A DNA stretch of 48,172 bases from Plantago elongata (lineage: Eukaryota; Streptophyta; Magnoliopsida; Lamiales; Plantaginaceae), in the NCBI GenBank assembly GCA_036897095.1, contig JAYMSP010000534.1, positions 1 to 48,172 on the forward strand. The letters are read 5' to 3'. The first letter of the stretch is position 1. Each line of letters opens with the position of its first letter. Positions 21,474-34,091 of this stretch are shown here, one piece after another. Under the pieces are notes generated by a model. That model had not been told where the DNA came from and made no database searches. It was given only the letters and a program-made list of their open reading frames with translations. Position numbers and translations under genes: made by a program.

Positions 21474-23638
21474 ATATATGCAAGTTACATAGTGTAATCA
21501 TATTCATCATCAATGTCACGAGTATGGATAAAATATTCTAAATCTACCTCATAGTTGTGATATATGCTTATACCTATTTATACAATGATGCATTGCATTC
21601 AAAATATATTTCGACCACTTAAATGTACCAAGTATTAAAAGGATGAGGACACAATAGTATATAATGGAAGTATCAAATGCTGAAATGCAGTAAATTCATG
21701 GACAAAAATACATTAAGCTAATTAAAAACTAGCACATTTGGAAGAACTAGAAAGGATTAAGGCGAACTCTGTGAGGAGACGAATTAATATGAATTAAATG
21801 TGTTTGGGTATAAATGACAACAATTTCTCCCAAACCCTAGCTCAAAAAGACAACCGCCCCCACTCAATCTGAGGTTTATTTTATCTTCTGATAGTGAAAG
21901 TGAAAATCAATTGTTAGTAAGTTAGTATTTCATTATGTTTCTCAATTTTAGCTCTCGAATTCTTGAAAAGGATTACACGGGGCCGGATTTGAACCCATGC
22001 AAGGAGGACCTCTGCACAGTGTCCAACATATTCGGGGCCTACTTATTAAATTTACAAACATCTATAAGCTACCTAAAATAGTTTTATTGCTATGAATGAT
22101 GATAATGTTTGAGGAAAAATCATATATTCAAAAACAATTTTATTTATCTGCACCACTTATGACAACTTTTGTAACACATACTAAATCTTAAAATGAATTT
22201 TCTTCAACATTATCGCTTTTGTTTTGACATTACCATTTACCTTGACATTAACTGAACATTTCAATCACAACATTAATATAACAAAAGCAATCGTAGCCCA
22301 AATAAATCAAAAGTTAAATTTTATTGCTATAAAGTCTTATTCAAAGTTATTACACTGGCTATATATTGTTTCTCCTGAAAAACTACTAGTGTTTAATCAT
22401 TTTTATATTTTAGTACATACATTCTATAAAGTTCAATTAGTTTTTGCGTAATGATTTATAGACGTTGGTAAATGATAATTTAGAATTAACTGAAACAAAC
22501 TATTATAATATACCCATTCATCCGTACCAAAATAAATATAACGTATTCTCTCTATATTAGTCATGTTACAAATATAATGTCTACCTGGCAACTCCTTACA
22601 TTATCTAATTGATCTAGAATCACGTATATACACAATTGTAAATCAAAGCTTCAAATTTAATTTTTATTAGGCTTATTTTAAATATTTCTCTTTAACCTCC
22701 GTACCCTGACAATTATTTTGATACGGGTAGTGATGGTTCTCTAAGACATTAATTTGCACAAAGACTCCGAAAATTTGAGAACATGGCACAAAATGGTTAT
22801 GTATAAAAGAAAACCAGCTAGAACTCAATCAAAATTAGTCATTTGCAATTTTAATCTTTTAAATCATTAGAAGATTGGAAGTACTTGAGCAAAATTAGTC
22901 TCTGGTGTGGGCTGATGGAACCCGATGATACTTGAGTCTCCGGTGTGGGCTGATGGAACCCGATGATACTTGAGTCTCCGGTGTCGAAGGAGTAGATGGT
23001 ATGGATGGCGAACTGTCATATGTAGTCTGACTCTCCAAACAACTGCATTAGATAAAATTCTTGATTATCCAGTGGAGGAGGAGCCCTCATATCCTCTACT
23101 TATGCTTCCATATATCCAGTGGAGAAGTACCCTCTTCTGCTTCCATACCTAACCAACGGAGATCACCTCATTTGCTAAGGAGAACACAACATATATTAAT
23201 AATGCAAAAAATAGGAACACAAAAATGATAAAAAAAAGTCTAGTTTTCTATGGGGATAGTAAGTACAACTAGGTAGACACATAGCAAGAACTCTAAAATT
23301 GCATCTCTAAAGTAAAGGGGCGAAATTATATTATATTATATGTTTAACTAACTTAACTTGATACAAGTAATAGGATATTGTGCCTTGCATTTCATTTACT
23401 CATGTTTTATCCATATGACGTGTATATAAATAAGTTTTATTATATAAATAAAATATCTACGCGTTGTGTGAAATATGCATTATATATATATATATATAAT
23501 TTGGAAGGACTCTCATTTCAAGACCTATGAGAAAGCTCCTAATTTTCATCTCATCTTGGTTATGCAACCAACGCGCAACTATTACAACCGAATTCATCCT
23601 CAACATTGCACGTGTGAACTTGTATCAACCTTTGCTTT
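21474..23638. other. intergenic, no gene recognised
   Basis: AT-rich DNA without coding evidence. It contains a 38-bp tandem repeat (22904-22985), a TA microsatellite near 23482-23499 and a lone B-box-like motif near 21993 on the minus strand. Confidence 0.4.
22904..22985. repeat. 38-bp tandem repeat, two full copies
   Basis: The unit starting GGTGTGGGCTGATGGAACCC and ending TGAGTCTCC is repeated exactly at 22904 and 22942, with a third start (GGTGTCG) at 22980. It is surrounded by otherwise unique AT-rich DNA. Confidence 0.85.
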
Positions 23639-24071
23639 CAGGGCGAAGTCAGAAATTTTTTTTCACCCCGTGCTCAAACTATAATTAATTTAAATATAAT
23701 AAATAATTATCTTAAAATTCAAATTAATAAATACAAACAGAAGTTATAGAGAATACCAATCTTTATTTTATTTCTATATATTATGAAAATTTACATTTTA
23801 CGATCAGAAATTAAACGTTTCAACTTATTTTTACTAAAAAAACTTATTTATAATTTGATGAAAAGCCTTTAAATAAAAAATTTCTATGAATTTAATAAAT
23901 ACAACCATTCAAATGCACTTGTATGGTTGAGCTATTGTTTTATTTAAAATAAATTAAATAATATATTGTGTCTATTGTTAAAAATTATAAATTTAATATA
24001 TATACGGAGGGAAATTTTTGAAATCGACCTCGTGTTCGGCTCGGGTCCAAGCCTTACTAGCTTCGCCGCTG
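23639..24071. mobile_element. hAT-like MITE (candidate)
   Basis: The left end CAGGGCGAAGTCAGAAA and the inverted right end CAGCGGCGAAGCTAGTAAG match imperfectly. They resemble the CAGNGGCGGAGCCAG termini common on small plant hAT elements. The interior is about 400 bp of AT-rich non-coding DNA. The expected 8-bp target duplication is not evident, so the element is old or its ends are slightly misplaced. Confidence 0.45.
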
Positions 24072-24636
24072 CAATTAACACAAATGAATCATCATCATTA
24101 TACTAAAAAGGGTGAGATTATTATGAAACAAGCATATGGAAGTTATCTAAATTAGAGTTGGAGATAGAGATTGGAGGGGTGGAGACACGGAGAGAGTGGA
24201 GAATCGGACGATCTCATTATTTTGAGAAAATTTTCTCAGAATCCAAAAAGTTCTCATAGTATTACATAAAAAGATAATTATTATATAATAATACAAAATG
24301 TATAAATATACAATTTACACACAACACCGCATAATTAATATACAATATTACAGAACTCTCAGGACTCTCACAAAAATTTAGGCTTTCACAAGTTTTTATA
24401 CAAAACTAGTACTAACCCGTGGCGTTGCCACGACATGGTTAACTTTTAATTAATATTTAAATTATAAAAATACATAGTACTAACCCGTGGCATTATGCAC
24501 GATGTTCGTAGTTGTATATATTGAATTGCCTTTCTTATCCAGTGTTAAAACCATGATACTTCTCTTACTTGCGACTCTAGAAAAAAGCCACATAGAGATT
24601 ATCATGACTAAAAATAGGCTTTGGGAGATATTGTCC
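24072..24636. other. intergenic left of the solo LTR
   Basis: AT-rich. A 17-bp motif TAGTACTAACCCGTGGC occurs at 24407-24423 and again at 24475-24491. The first copy continues into a small palindrome, CGTGGCGTTGCCACG. No gene is seen. Confidence 0.4.
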
Positions 24637-27600
24637 TGTAACAACCGCAAATTTTGTTACACATCCGAAAAATTATTTAAATATTAATTTTATTATTTCG
24701 TATGAGTAGAAAAATTTCGTAAATAGGATGGGTCGAATTTCGTATTTTAACGCCGAGCAGATTCGACGTTAAAATAGAAATCTAGTTTATTCCGAATAAA
24801 ATAATATTAAATATTATAAAATAAAAATTATTTATTTTATTTTCCGACGGCTCGAAAATGACTTGATAAATGTCCGGGAAGTGGTTTGCCATTTTTTCGG
24901 AATTTATTTACGAGTCGTTTAGTAGCCAGAACGAACCAGTTATATATAATAGGCAAAAGACCAGAATACCCTTAATTGCCAATTTCCTTCCTTTGCCAGC
25001 CAAGGGCATTTTTGTCTTTTCGCCACCTTCTTCTTCTCCAAACAGCTGAACGGGAAATGGGGATTTGCAGTGAGCCATTTTCGGCTCCAATTCATCACCA
25101 CCGTCCTTTTTTCTCTCCCGTTTCTTCCCCGTTCTTCTACTCCGTTCACGCCTCTTTTCTCCTCCAACCCGAGGCCGCCAATTCGGATTTTCCTCGTGGC
25201 CGTCTCGCGCGCCCACCGTTTTACCAAACGGGCCAGGCGGTCGCCGCCCTCACTGTCCCTTACACGTGAAGAGGCCAGAGAAAAGAAAGGATAATGCTCG
25301 GACCACGTGGACGGAATGGCCAGGAATCGACCAACGTGGTCGAAAAACAGAGGAGGAACGTGGCTCGTTTCCGAGCCACCACCACCTCCGCCCGCTCGCC
25401 GACTTGGGGCTATAAATACCCCTTTCCAGCCCCGATTATCCTTGCTCATTCCCCATCTTCTTTCTCCCTCTCAGTTGCTCTCAATTTCTGCTCGTTTCCC
25501 CTCTCGATTTTCCCCCTTTTTCTTCAAATTTCCGGCCAACTTTCCGGCCGCCACCACCGGCTCCGGGCAACTCTCCGGCAAACTGCCGAATACCCCTAAA
25601 CCCGGTAGTGTCGTTCGTTCGACCAAACCCGGTAAAATTCTTCGATCGAATTCGATTCAATTCGAATTAACGAACGAAGAATAGTTTAATATTTTTAGTT
25701 CGCCGCGTCATCCCGACTTCGTTCGACGTCGTTACTCTGCTCGTCACTCGACGTGCATTCGATTAGTACCGTATTATTTTATTATTTTATTATTAATTAC
25801 CGTTCGTTAATAATTAATTATTAATTAAGTCTTAATAAATTATCGTTAGGTAAATAATTATCGTAGCTAATTACTATTATTTAATTATCTGTTAATTAAG
25901 TATCATCAGTTTAATTAATTATGGATAATTAACAGTAAAAATTAAATCGTTAATTACCGTAGGTAATTATCGTAAGCTCATTGTTGTTAGTCTTAATTGT
26001 TAATTAATTATCGTTAAGCTAATGATTAATTAATTAGTATCGTTAACTGATGTAATAATTAATTAGTGGAATTAATTAACTATTGTAATTAAGCTAATCA
26101 TTATTAGTTTTAATTAAGTTAATCATGGTTAGTCTTAAGTAACAATATTGTTAGGCTAATTATTGTTAGTCGTAAGTAATAATTAATTATCGTTAAGATA
26201 ATTACTGTTAGTGTTAATTAATAATTAATCTTAATCAATTAGTAAGTATCGGTAAGTTAATTACAGTTAAACTTAATTAAGAATTACTGTTAGTCTTAAT
26301 TAATTACCGATAAGATAATTACTGCTAGCCCTGATTAATGAAAGTCATTAGTATTCCCTACTTATCATAATTAAAAATTGACTATTGTTAATTAGCAATT
26401 AATAATGGTAAGATACTGTTATACTAGCCTAGCGTCGACTTGTCGTCGACTCGAAGTTAAATAGTAGGTGATGTGATACTGTTGGAGAATGGGATTGGAC
26501 ATATTTCTTGTCTGTAGTGGATATCTGTTGGAAAGGATAATGAGTAATTATTAAGTCGGAAATACTAACTTATTAACCGGATAAATGACATAACTGAGTG
26601 ACAGTATAAGACTATCATGTACTCAACCAGTATTATTTTATGTTTATCAGGATCTGTGGAAGCTCCTGAAATACTGGATACTAACGATGAGTGATAACTG
26701 GCTTTCGGCATCCGGCCCTGGGAAAGTTTGCTACTGTTCATTCATTGAATTTCAGTTCCATATCTGTTATCTGTCTAACTGCCTAATACTGACATCGATT
26801 AGTTACTGATCCCTGAGTGACTCGACTAGTGATTGTGACCTCTAACTGACCTATAGTGAACCGTGTCTAGGAATTACCGAGTGTTACTGACATGACTTGT
26901 TCCGAGTTCGTTTAAGTGACGGTGCATTATGAAAGTGATATTAATGTCAAGTGTCAGTGTATTCCGAAAGTGATATTGATTTCCAAGTGAAGTGTACTAA
27001 GGTGAAAGTGAATGCTGTAAATGTTTTACAGCTAGTGAAGTGATAAAATGACAGTGTACCTTGAATATATTTCAGTTCTTGCATTTATGATCCTCATTGC
27101 ATTGCACGAAAACTGTTTTATAAAAAGGCAACCAAACACTGTTTTCTTTAAAACGGGGAAACCGTCTTGGTCGACATTGTCGACATACTGTTACTGTAAA
27201 GTGTTCTGCAGCGCTATTATTCGGGCTCCTGTTACTGTTCAGACTATTCAACGGACTTATATCCGGGTTGCGATGGGTAGTGCCCATCATTCTATGCAGC
27301 ACTGGCGAGGTCACTCCTCATTTCTTATTATATCCGGGTTGCGGTGGGTCGTGCCCATCACAATATGCAACACCGCCGAGATCACTACTCACATTCGTGT
27401 TATTTGACTGATACCTGATCAGTACGGTCTAGCCCAAGACAGTTACTATTTAGTACTATAAATCTGGCACCTTTCATGTGCTATGATACTGACTGACGTA
27501 TACCGGTTTTCCCACTGTTTAAAACTGCCTGATCCACATGTTGTGTTGGTTTGCTACACTGTTGCATTCATACGCATAGTCATGCATGCTTGATTATCCT

Positions 27601-27876
27601 CACTGAGTCCATGTGACTGACACTCTCTTTGTTTTTCAATAATCCTGCTTTCCCAGACTTTTTGAGCACGAAGAGAGGACTGGGTAGCTAGACAGATCGA
27701 CTGACACTAGGACTTGGTATTCCGCTGCTGATCTGATTTATAGTTGTGTGTTTTGACTTGCGAGTTATATACTACAGTTGGGCTTGTAATAAGTACTACT
27801 CGGAAATTTTTAATATATATGTATTTGGAATATTTGGCACAACCCTTGACGTTTGAACCAGATCTGGGGCGCTACA
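24637..27876. mobile_element. solo LTR of a large LTR retrotransposon (probably Ty3/gypsy)
   Basis: The segment starts TGTAACAACC and ends GGCGCTACA. The five bases TGTCC stand directly before it (24632-24636) and directly after it (27877-27881), a target-site duplication that fixes both ends. Its 3,240 bp hold no gag or pol sequence, so it is a solo LTR left by recombination between the two LTRs. The length and the TGTAAC...CTACA ends suggest a Ty3/gypsy lineage with long LTRs. A GC-rich part (about 25.1-25.6 kb) contains TATAAATA at 25411-25418, a plausible LTR promoter. An AT-rich part with many TTAATTAA-type words follows (25.8-26.4 kb). The intact duplication argues against great age. 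Open frames inside it show no known protein. Confidence 0.85.
25411..25418 (+). promoter_or_regulatory. TATA box of the LTR
   Basis: TATAAATA sits at the edge of the GC-rich block and is followed by a C/T-rich stretch, as is common at the U3/R border of plant LTRs. It suggests transcription to the right, which would make the LTR orientation +. No experimental support is visible. Confidence 0.4.
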
Positions 27877-27881
27877 TGTCC

Positions 27882-28560
27882 AATCTTACATAACAATTGT
27901 CCCAAACTCTTGATGGCAGTATTTGTCTGAAATCACAAAAAAAAAAAAAAAAAGAACCAATCCAATAAAGGGCTTGTTCGCTTCTCTACCATAATGACCC
28001 CGCTACGTCCCTTAGACTGTGATCAAGAGCCTCAATACAAATATTAGTCATAAGAACCTCATTTCAAATTATTAATTTTGCATTCTTCAAGAGTCATGTA
28101 AGATCATTGTCGTGATTATCCTATTACATGTAGTAGTTTCATCGACTTGCAATGGATACTGAACTTATAGTGTGTAGTACGACCACCATAGAATTAAGTA
28201 GAGAAGTCATACTACTCGATGCAACTGGAAGAATAATATCGCACCTACCATGTAATGCAGGACACAATATATTCCACAAAGACATATTTTCAATGCCACC
28301 ATAACCACAAAGAAAGAATACTCCACCACTATCAAAATTGACTGCATCCATAATTAATAGTATGGAAGACATTCAATCATATCACCAATATCGTAGGGCA
28401 TCTCTTCAAGTATCAAATTATTCATACAATTATCTATGACGATATTGTCGGGAATGGACATATCTTCAACTTGACTCAAGTTGAACCCATTCCTTAAAAG
28501 GAATTATTCAATCTCAGCAAGCGAAAAAATTTCCAATTGCCACCATCACTTTTAAGATAC
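27882..28560 (-). pseudogene. Helitron/PIF1-like helicase relic, copy A
   Basis: Minus-strand remains of a PIF1-family helicase of the type carried by plant Helitrons. From about 28490 downward one reads a degraded LEEMPYDI block, then GGVFFLCGYGGIENMSLW where intact helicases have GYGGTGKT (Walker A, about 28330). Next come DIILPVASS (about 28230) and EALDHSLRDV (about 28010-28040). Several frame breaks and substitutions in the Walker A motif show it is dead. Copy A stops near the solo LTR, and its C-terminal half is missing. A poly-A run is at 27940-27954. Confidence 0.65.
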
Positions 28561-28639
28561 TTAGTAAATTCTAAATGATTATGAATTACACTGTAATCAT
28601 GGCTTAAATTCCACTGAAAAAGTACAAAATATCTTGTTT

Positions 28640-29880
28640 AAATTCCCCATCCAATGCTAAAAAATTAGCCCCTTATTGATTGTGAATCTCGAATTGCATT
28701 GGCTGAAAATTGATTTGGGAGGTAGAGTCCACATGAGCTAACAATTGTCCCTAAATTGCCATCGCGTAACAAACCAAATTAAGAAATTGTATATGCTGAA
28801 ATCTAATAGGACAGTTAATACAGTCATAAGGTTTAAGTACCATCTGAGTTATGGAAACATTCACACCATCGTTCTTTCATATAGTCTTCGCCTCAATAAG
28901 ATGTTTTCGCAGTAATAGTGTTTACGAACTCGATATACATCCTCTATGTTGATGATAACATATTCATCAGCAGAGTTGATATCTAACTCATGAACTCGGT
29001 GGCCTCTCCTGAAAAATTTAACATCATATACTCATTAAACAATTTGGACTATTTCATTATGTGGAGCAAGAGTAGCTCTATCTTGAAGGTAGTAACCATC
29101 ACCAACATGGTCCAATAATCTAAGATATGTAAATGTTGCATCAGTTTGAAACATGCTCACCAACATTATTATCATCAACTTCCCTGTCTCCAACTTTCAA
29201 CACCCACTAAACAAACTCCCCAATGCGGGAAACTCTTAATTGTGAGCCACAAGACTGTCATTGAATAACATAAAGTCAACATACTTTAAATAGAATGAAT
29301 GATATAAATTTTCATAATATAGTTAGAATAAACTAATGAGAATTATCACCAATTTTAAAAACTACTCGGAGGCACATGTTCTCTGTGACCATTAATACAC
29401 GATAAGCTTTTTATATGAGCAAAGAGAGGCGCGGACTATACCTACCTATACATGTTGGTATAATAGGCGAGATCGGTCACAAATCCCCACCAAAGAAAAC
29501 AAACAACCCCATCAAACGACTTGCTCGACTCTACAGGACCTTTACATCCTTGAGACTGTGATCTAGAGCCTCAACCTAAAATCCATTAGTGATAGGAAGC
29601 CTCATTCCAAATGATTAACTTTGTATTATATTGTTCAGAAATCTTGTTAGATCTCTCTCATGTGTGATCCTACTACACATGGTAGTCTCATGATCTCATC
29701 AACCTATGTTGGAATATTAAATTTAGAATGGGTAGTGCGACCGCTACGCAAAATAAGTTCAGCTATACCACTTGATGCAATAGAACAATATCATGTCTAC
29801 TACGTAAAATAAAACATAATGTATTCATATAAATGTTTTTTTTGTTGCACTGTAACCATGGAGGAAGAAAACTTCATCGG
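28640..29880 (-). pseudogene. Helitron/PIF1-like helicase relic, copy B
   Basis: Second decayed minus-strand copy, upstream of copy A. Recognisable pieces in order are VFFLHGYSATKKTFI (Walker A, about 29840-29880), ASSGIAELILRSGRTTHSKF (about 29750-29790, across a frame change) and EALDHSLKDV (about 29550-29580). YYLQDRATLAPHNEIVQIV follows near 29040-29100, and then fragments of the C-terminal block that normally reads CFAMTINKSQGQ and LPKPIFSHGQLYVA (about 28690-28770). The piece at about 29330-29450 is not recognisable. Many frame breaks are present. Homology to copy A is visible even in the DNA (29520-29800 against 27970-28260). Confidence 0.65.
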
Positions 29881-32800
29881 TTGGTATTATATCAGTATTT
29901 GATTACTTTCCACATTGGGGTGGATTGCACTTCTAATTGAGCATTCAAATTGGATTGGTCATATTTATACACTTCTTTTTAGTCCGTTTGAATCAATTAC
30001 TTAAGTTGGAATTATACTAATTTTAGATTTTTTTTTAAATAGTACTCTTGTTTAACCTTTCATTAGAGTTACATGTTTTGATTATCACTTTTTTTTGAGT
30101 TGGTTTGCTATTCAAAATAAGTTTCAAGTCGGGCTTATCACACTCTTATAGTTGAGATTACAATTTAAATAGAGGTTTAATGTTCTAATAACGGTCCCAA
30201 GTTTAAATTATCTAGCTTATGCGCATGATGTCTTTAATGTTCAAAGTGAAATTCTAAGTGGAATACACATATTTTTAGGTTACATTTTTTAATAGTATGG
30301 CTACCCTTCAATATAATTGTTCAAGTTGAAATTATATAATTCATATAGTTATTTTGCTCTTCAAATTGAGTTTTCAAGTTAGAAGCCAACATAGTGCTTA
30401 TTATATAACTAAATCTCGACTTTAGTTGAGTTGGACACCATATCATATTTCTCACGTGACTTTAATTGAGTCGGAATAGTGCTCGTTTTTAATCCACCTA
30501 CTATTCAGAACTCATTTAAAATTTCTCACTTTACATACTCTTTCATTCATCGTTACAAACCTTAAACCAGTGATATTAAAAACTCTTACACACGTCATTT
30601 CATTCTCAATTACAAACCCCGTATAACAACAATATAAATAATATAAAATAAATTTCATAAATAAATCAAAGTTGAGTACATTCATTTACATGAAACTTAG
30701 TATGTTAAAGTCGTATAGCAATCAACCTATAAGTTTTTCATTGTTAAACTTGTAATTTATCACACTTTTAGAGTTTGTTTACCCGATAAATGTAGTTATC
30801 GAGTAGAATTGTCACATTCTTAAAGTTCTCAAGTTTGAATTATTTTGTTCATTGCATGTATTTACCGTTCGAATTGAGTTCCTAACTGGAAAGTATATCA
30901 TTCTTGAGGTTTTCTTTTTCCTTTTAAATGGAATTCTCAAGTTGAAATTCCGCCCGTAAACTAAATATTCAAATAGGATAATCTTTTTTTTAGAGTTATA
31001 TAGTTTGCCATCGAACTAAGTTCCTAAATTTTAATTAACTTTTTCAGTGTTTCTTAATATTTTTTATACAATGTGGTTTACTTATTTTTAGATTTATTTT
31101 AACTTTTAAATTGAGATCATAAGTTGACATTGTGTCCCGTTATTTGAGTTTGTTAATTTACCTTTCAAATTTAGTTCCCTAGTCGAAAAATTATGAATTT
31201 CCTACAATAATTTTTTCGGATACAGGGTGGTTTACAATTTAAATAGAGTTTTTAAGTTGTAATTACTATTTTTTTAAAAGTTATTTTAGATGTTCCTTAT
31301 AATTTCATACAATATTAAAAAGCTATCTTATAACACACCAACTAATGATCCACTTTGTATACAAATTATATATTTTACCACTACATTTTTAATATCGTAT
31401 GTTTCCTTGATTAAGAACTTAAATGAATAAATTTACAAAAATAGAACTAATTTTATTCGGTTAAAAATATAAATAAAATTAATTAAAGTCCGGTGTGCAT
31501 ATCACATGCTTCTTCACGGCATGTGGGACTTCTTATGGATATAATTTGGGCTAAATTTATATTTTATCATATAGCCATATGATTTGCGCATGGTATAGTT
31601 TATTACATGTTAAGTGATTGGAACATGCAATTAATTAGATAAGAGGTTCATGCATGTAATAATTCCCCATAAAATTAGGAAGTATATTGAAACTACTTGG
31701 CTAAACATGAATAAATTGGAAAGAAAGAATTTGCATGCATGATTTATTTTTTCCTACAATATGATCATTAAAAAATGAATTGTTTTGAGAAGAATTTGTC
31801 ACATATGATTTTTGTCCATGTGACATGCTTATCCTTTGAGATAGTCTACTACTTTTAAATACACGGTCTACAAATTGAATATTTATTTTATAGACATAAG
31901 ACCAATAATATTCGTGAACGGGCAACCAACCCAACCATCCAACCTTCTAAATAGACAACTAATTTCTATCTCATACACATACCACAACAAACAAATGATA
32001 GTTTATCCATGACCACAACCAATTTAATAAAATGTTATTATCATTTTCACTATTATCGTAAAATAATTATATATATAATAATCATATATGATATAAAAAA
32101 CTTTAACTTATATAAAAATAATATGCAAGGATAATGATGTGGATAAAATGGCTCATTTGGATCCGTCGTCAGAGAGAATAAAAAATATTTGTGATTGAGA
32201 TATGAAGTAGTTAATAGAGTGAGTTTTCAAGTGTATGGAAATATAATTATATGAATCTTTATTTAGAGAGAATTTTATTTCACAAAATTTGATATATATA
32301 TATTTTTTTAAAGAATAATAAAAAGTTATTAAAAGAAAAAAGAAATGTTAAATAGAGATTGTCGTCTCCCTATTCATTTGCATGGAGCAACCAACTATTC
32401 ACTGGTTGTTCATTTGTCAAATGTGTTTGCTAACCATAAAGCATTATTCCTTTCTTTTTTTAATTTTGATTGATGGATCCTACTTACTGATTTGACAAAC
32501 AAGTACAAGGACAGATATTCTTGGCCTTAAATACTGGGTCAGTCCTTCCTATTGTACACATGGTCTACAAATTGGCCGTGATTCTTTCTTCGAGTAGTTC
32601 CTTTCTTTTTGTTGTCGTAAATCCTACTGAGTTATGAGTTACTACTTAATCCAGATGCAGACTTGAAACTCTTGTGGGGAATTGAATATAGTACGGAGTC
32701 TCTACATATGTTCATTTTACAATCTCCTCAAGTGTGAAAAGATCAGAAGAAAAGAAGCTGGTGTGCATACAATCCGATTTCTGCACATTATGGTTTGATG

Positions 32801-33087
32801 TATATATTAATACAATAGACATTTTTGCAATTCTACATTTTTATTTAACATATATTTATTTTATTTATTTGACAAAATAAATACTCGATAAGGTAACCCA
32901 ATACAATCCGATCTATTTCGAATACCCTTAAAATATAGGGTCGGAATTGAGATGAATAAATTTAAACCTGAATTAGAGAGTATACCAATATTAAATCCCG
33001 ATCGTGCCTCTAACGCGTCCTGCACTCACCCCTACTCTCCTATATTAGCTTATATGTTGTGCAGCAGGAGCTGTACCTTTTTTATTT
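29881..33087. other. long AT-rich intergenic stretch with degenerate repeats
   Basis: No coding sequence is seen. From about 29940 to 31300 a degenerate word like TTCAAATTGAGTTCTCAAGT followed by TGAAATT recurs roughly a dozen times at irregular spacing. The rest is AT-rich DNA without a clear element. Confidence 0.4.
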
Positions 33088-33341
33088 CTCCCTTCGTTCC
33101 ACTAAATCATTTCTAATCTTTATTTGTACAAATTTTAAGAAATTTGAGTAAAACAATGATTTATATAGATAAATTATAAATGTATCGTAAAAATAATAAA
33201 TAAAATTGATAAAGTATGTAAGAAAATAATTAAAGTATTAATAATTGAGATAGTAGATTTTAATAAACGGAAAGAGCAAATTTTAAATGAAAAGAATGAA
33301 AAAATGAAAATGATATAGTGGAACAAAATGAGCAGAAGGGA
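33088..33341. mobile_element. MITE, Stowaway-like (diverged)
   Basis: The left end CTCCCTTCGTTCCACTAAAT matches the inverted right end ATCCCTTCTGCTCATTTTG, continuing TTCCACTATATCA, apart from a ten-base insertion on one side. The length is about 250 bp, AT-rich and non-coding. The terminal CTCCCT type resembles Stowaway, but flanking TA is unclear and the exact ends may be off by a few bases. Confidence 0.55.
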
Positions 33342-34091
33342 TTTGAAATTGGTTTCTAATTATCAACTAAACCAATAGATTCGGAGAATTGAAAAGTTGA
33401 TGTTCTTAACTGAGTTGGAGCAAGGAGAGACCTTGAAATATTCATTTTCATGGATTAAAATCCTATCCACTCCAGCCGGAATCAGTGTTCATGTACTTGT
33501 TTGAATTATCCATATGCTAGGACTCACAACGGACTCATAAAAACAAAAAGAATGTGTCTGTTTTTTCTTCTATGTGTAGAACCACAGAAACATGTCCACT
33601 TCAAGTTGTTTCAAGAACTAGTCGAAAAAGGGTTTCTGATATCTTGTAAACATACACATTAGACCTGTGCTTCTGCGATTTTTGTACAACATATTTTACG
33701 GAGCACTGCTCATTCAAGGTGGTCACAATCAAGCCCTCCCAACATGTAGTAGAACCAAACAACGGCCATCAAAACAAAGATGGGAAACATAGACATTTAA
33801 ATAACATTATAAATAACATAAAGCAGTAGGGATTTGAATAACAAGGCGAATCGCTTCCTGTCAACAGATTTTGCATCAGCACTATTTCCAGAATTTTGAC
33901 AGATTGTCCAACACCAATAGTAGTTTCTTGTAAGGAAGTAAATATCGAAGAACCACCATTCATAATCTATAAGAACAAATTCCTCGAGAAGACACAAAAT
34001 CTCTGGCAAGACATTATACAGAAATATATTTTACCACAGGATGACATAAATGACCTATGAAAACCAGTGTCAATTCATAAACAGATGATCC
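33342..34091. other. intergenic and 3' UTR of epsilon-COP
   Basis: The part nearest 34091 is probably the 3' UTR of the minus-strand epsilon-COP gene. Open frames at 33769-34009 have no recognisable features. No other gene is seen. Confidence 0.4.

Noticed and set aside
21961-22045. B-box-like GGTTCAAATCC on the minus strand
   Set aside because: The flanks do not pair as a T stem and no A box at the right distance was found, so neither a tRNA nor a SINE is supported.
24908-25684. Open frames of 74-169 aa on both strands around 24.9-25.7 kb
   Set aside because: They lie in the GC-rich part of the solo LTR, overlap one another on both strands, are low-complexity (Arg/Gly/Glu or Ser/Pro) and match no protein I know.
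25790-26420. TTAATTAA-rich stretch that looks like a satellite
   Set aside because: No fixed period could be seen; it is biased AT-rich sequence within the solo LTR.
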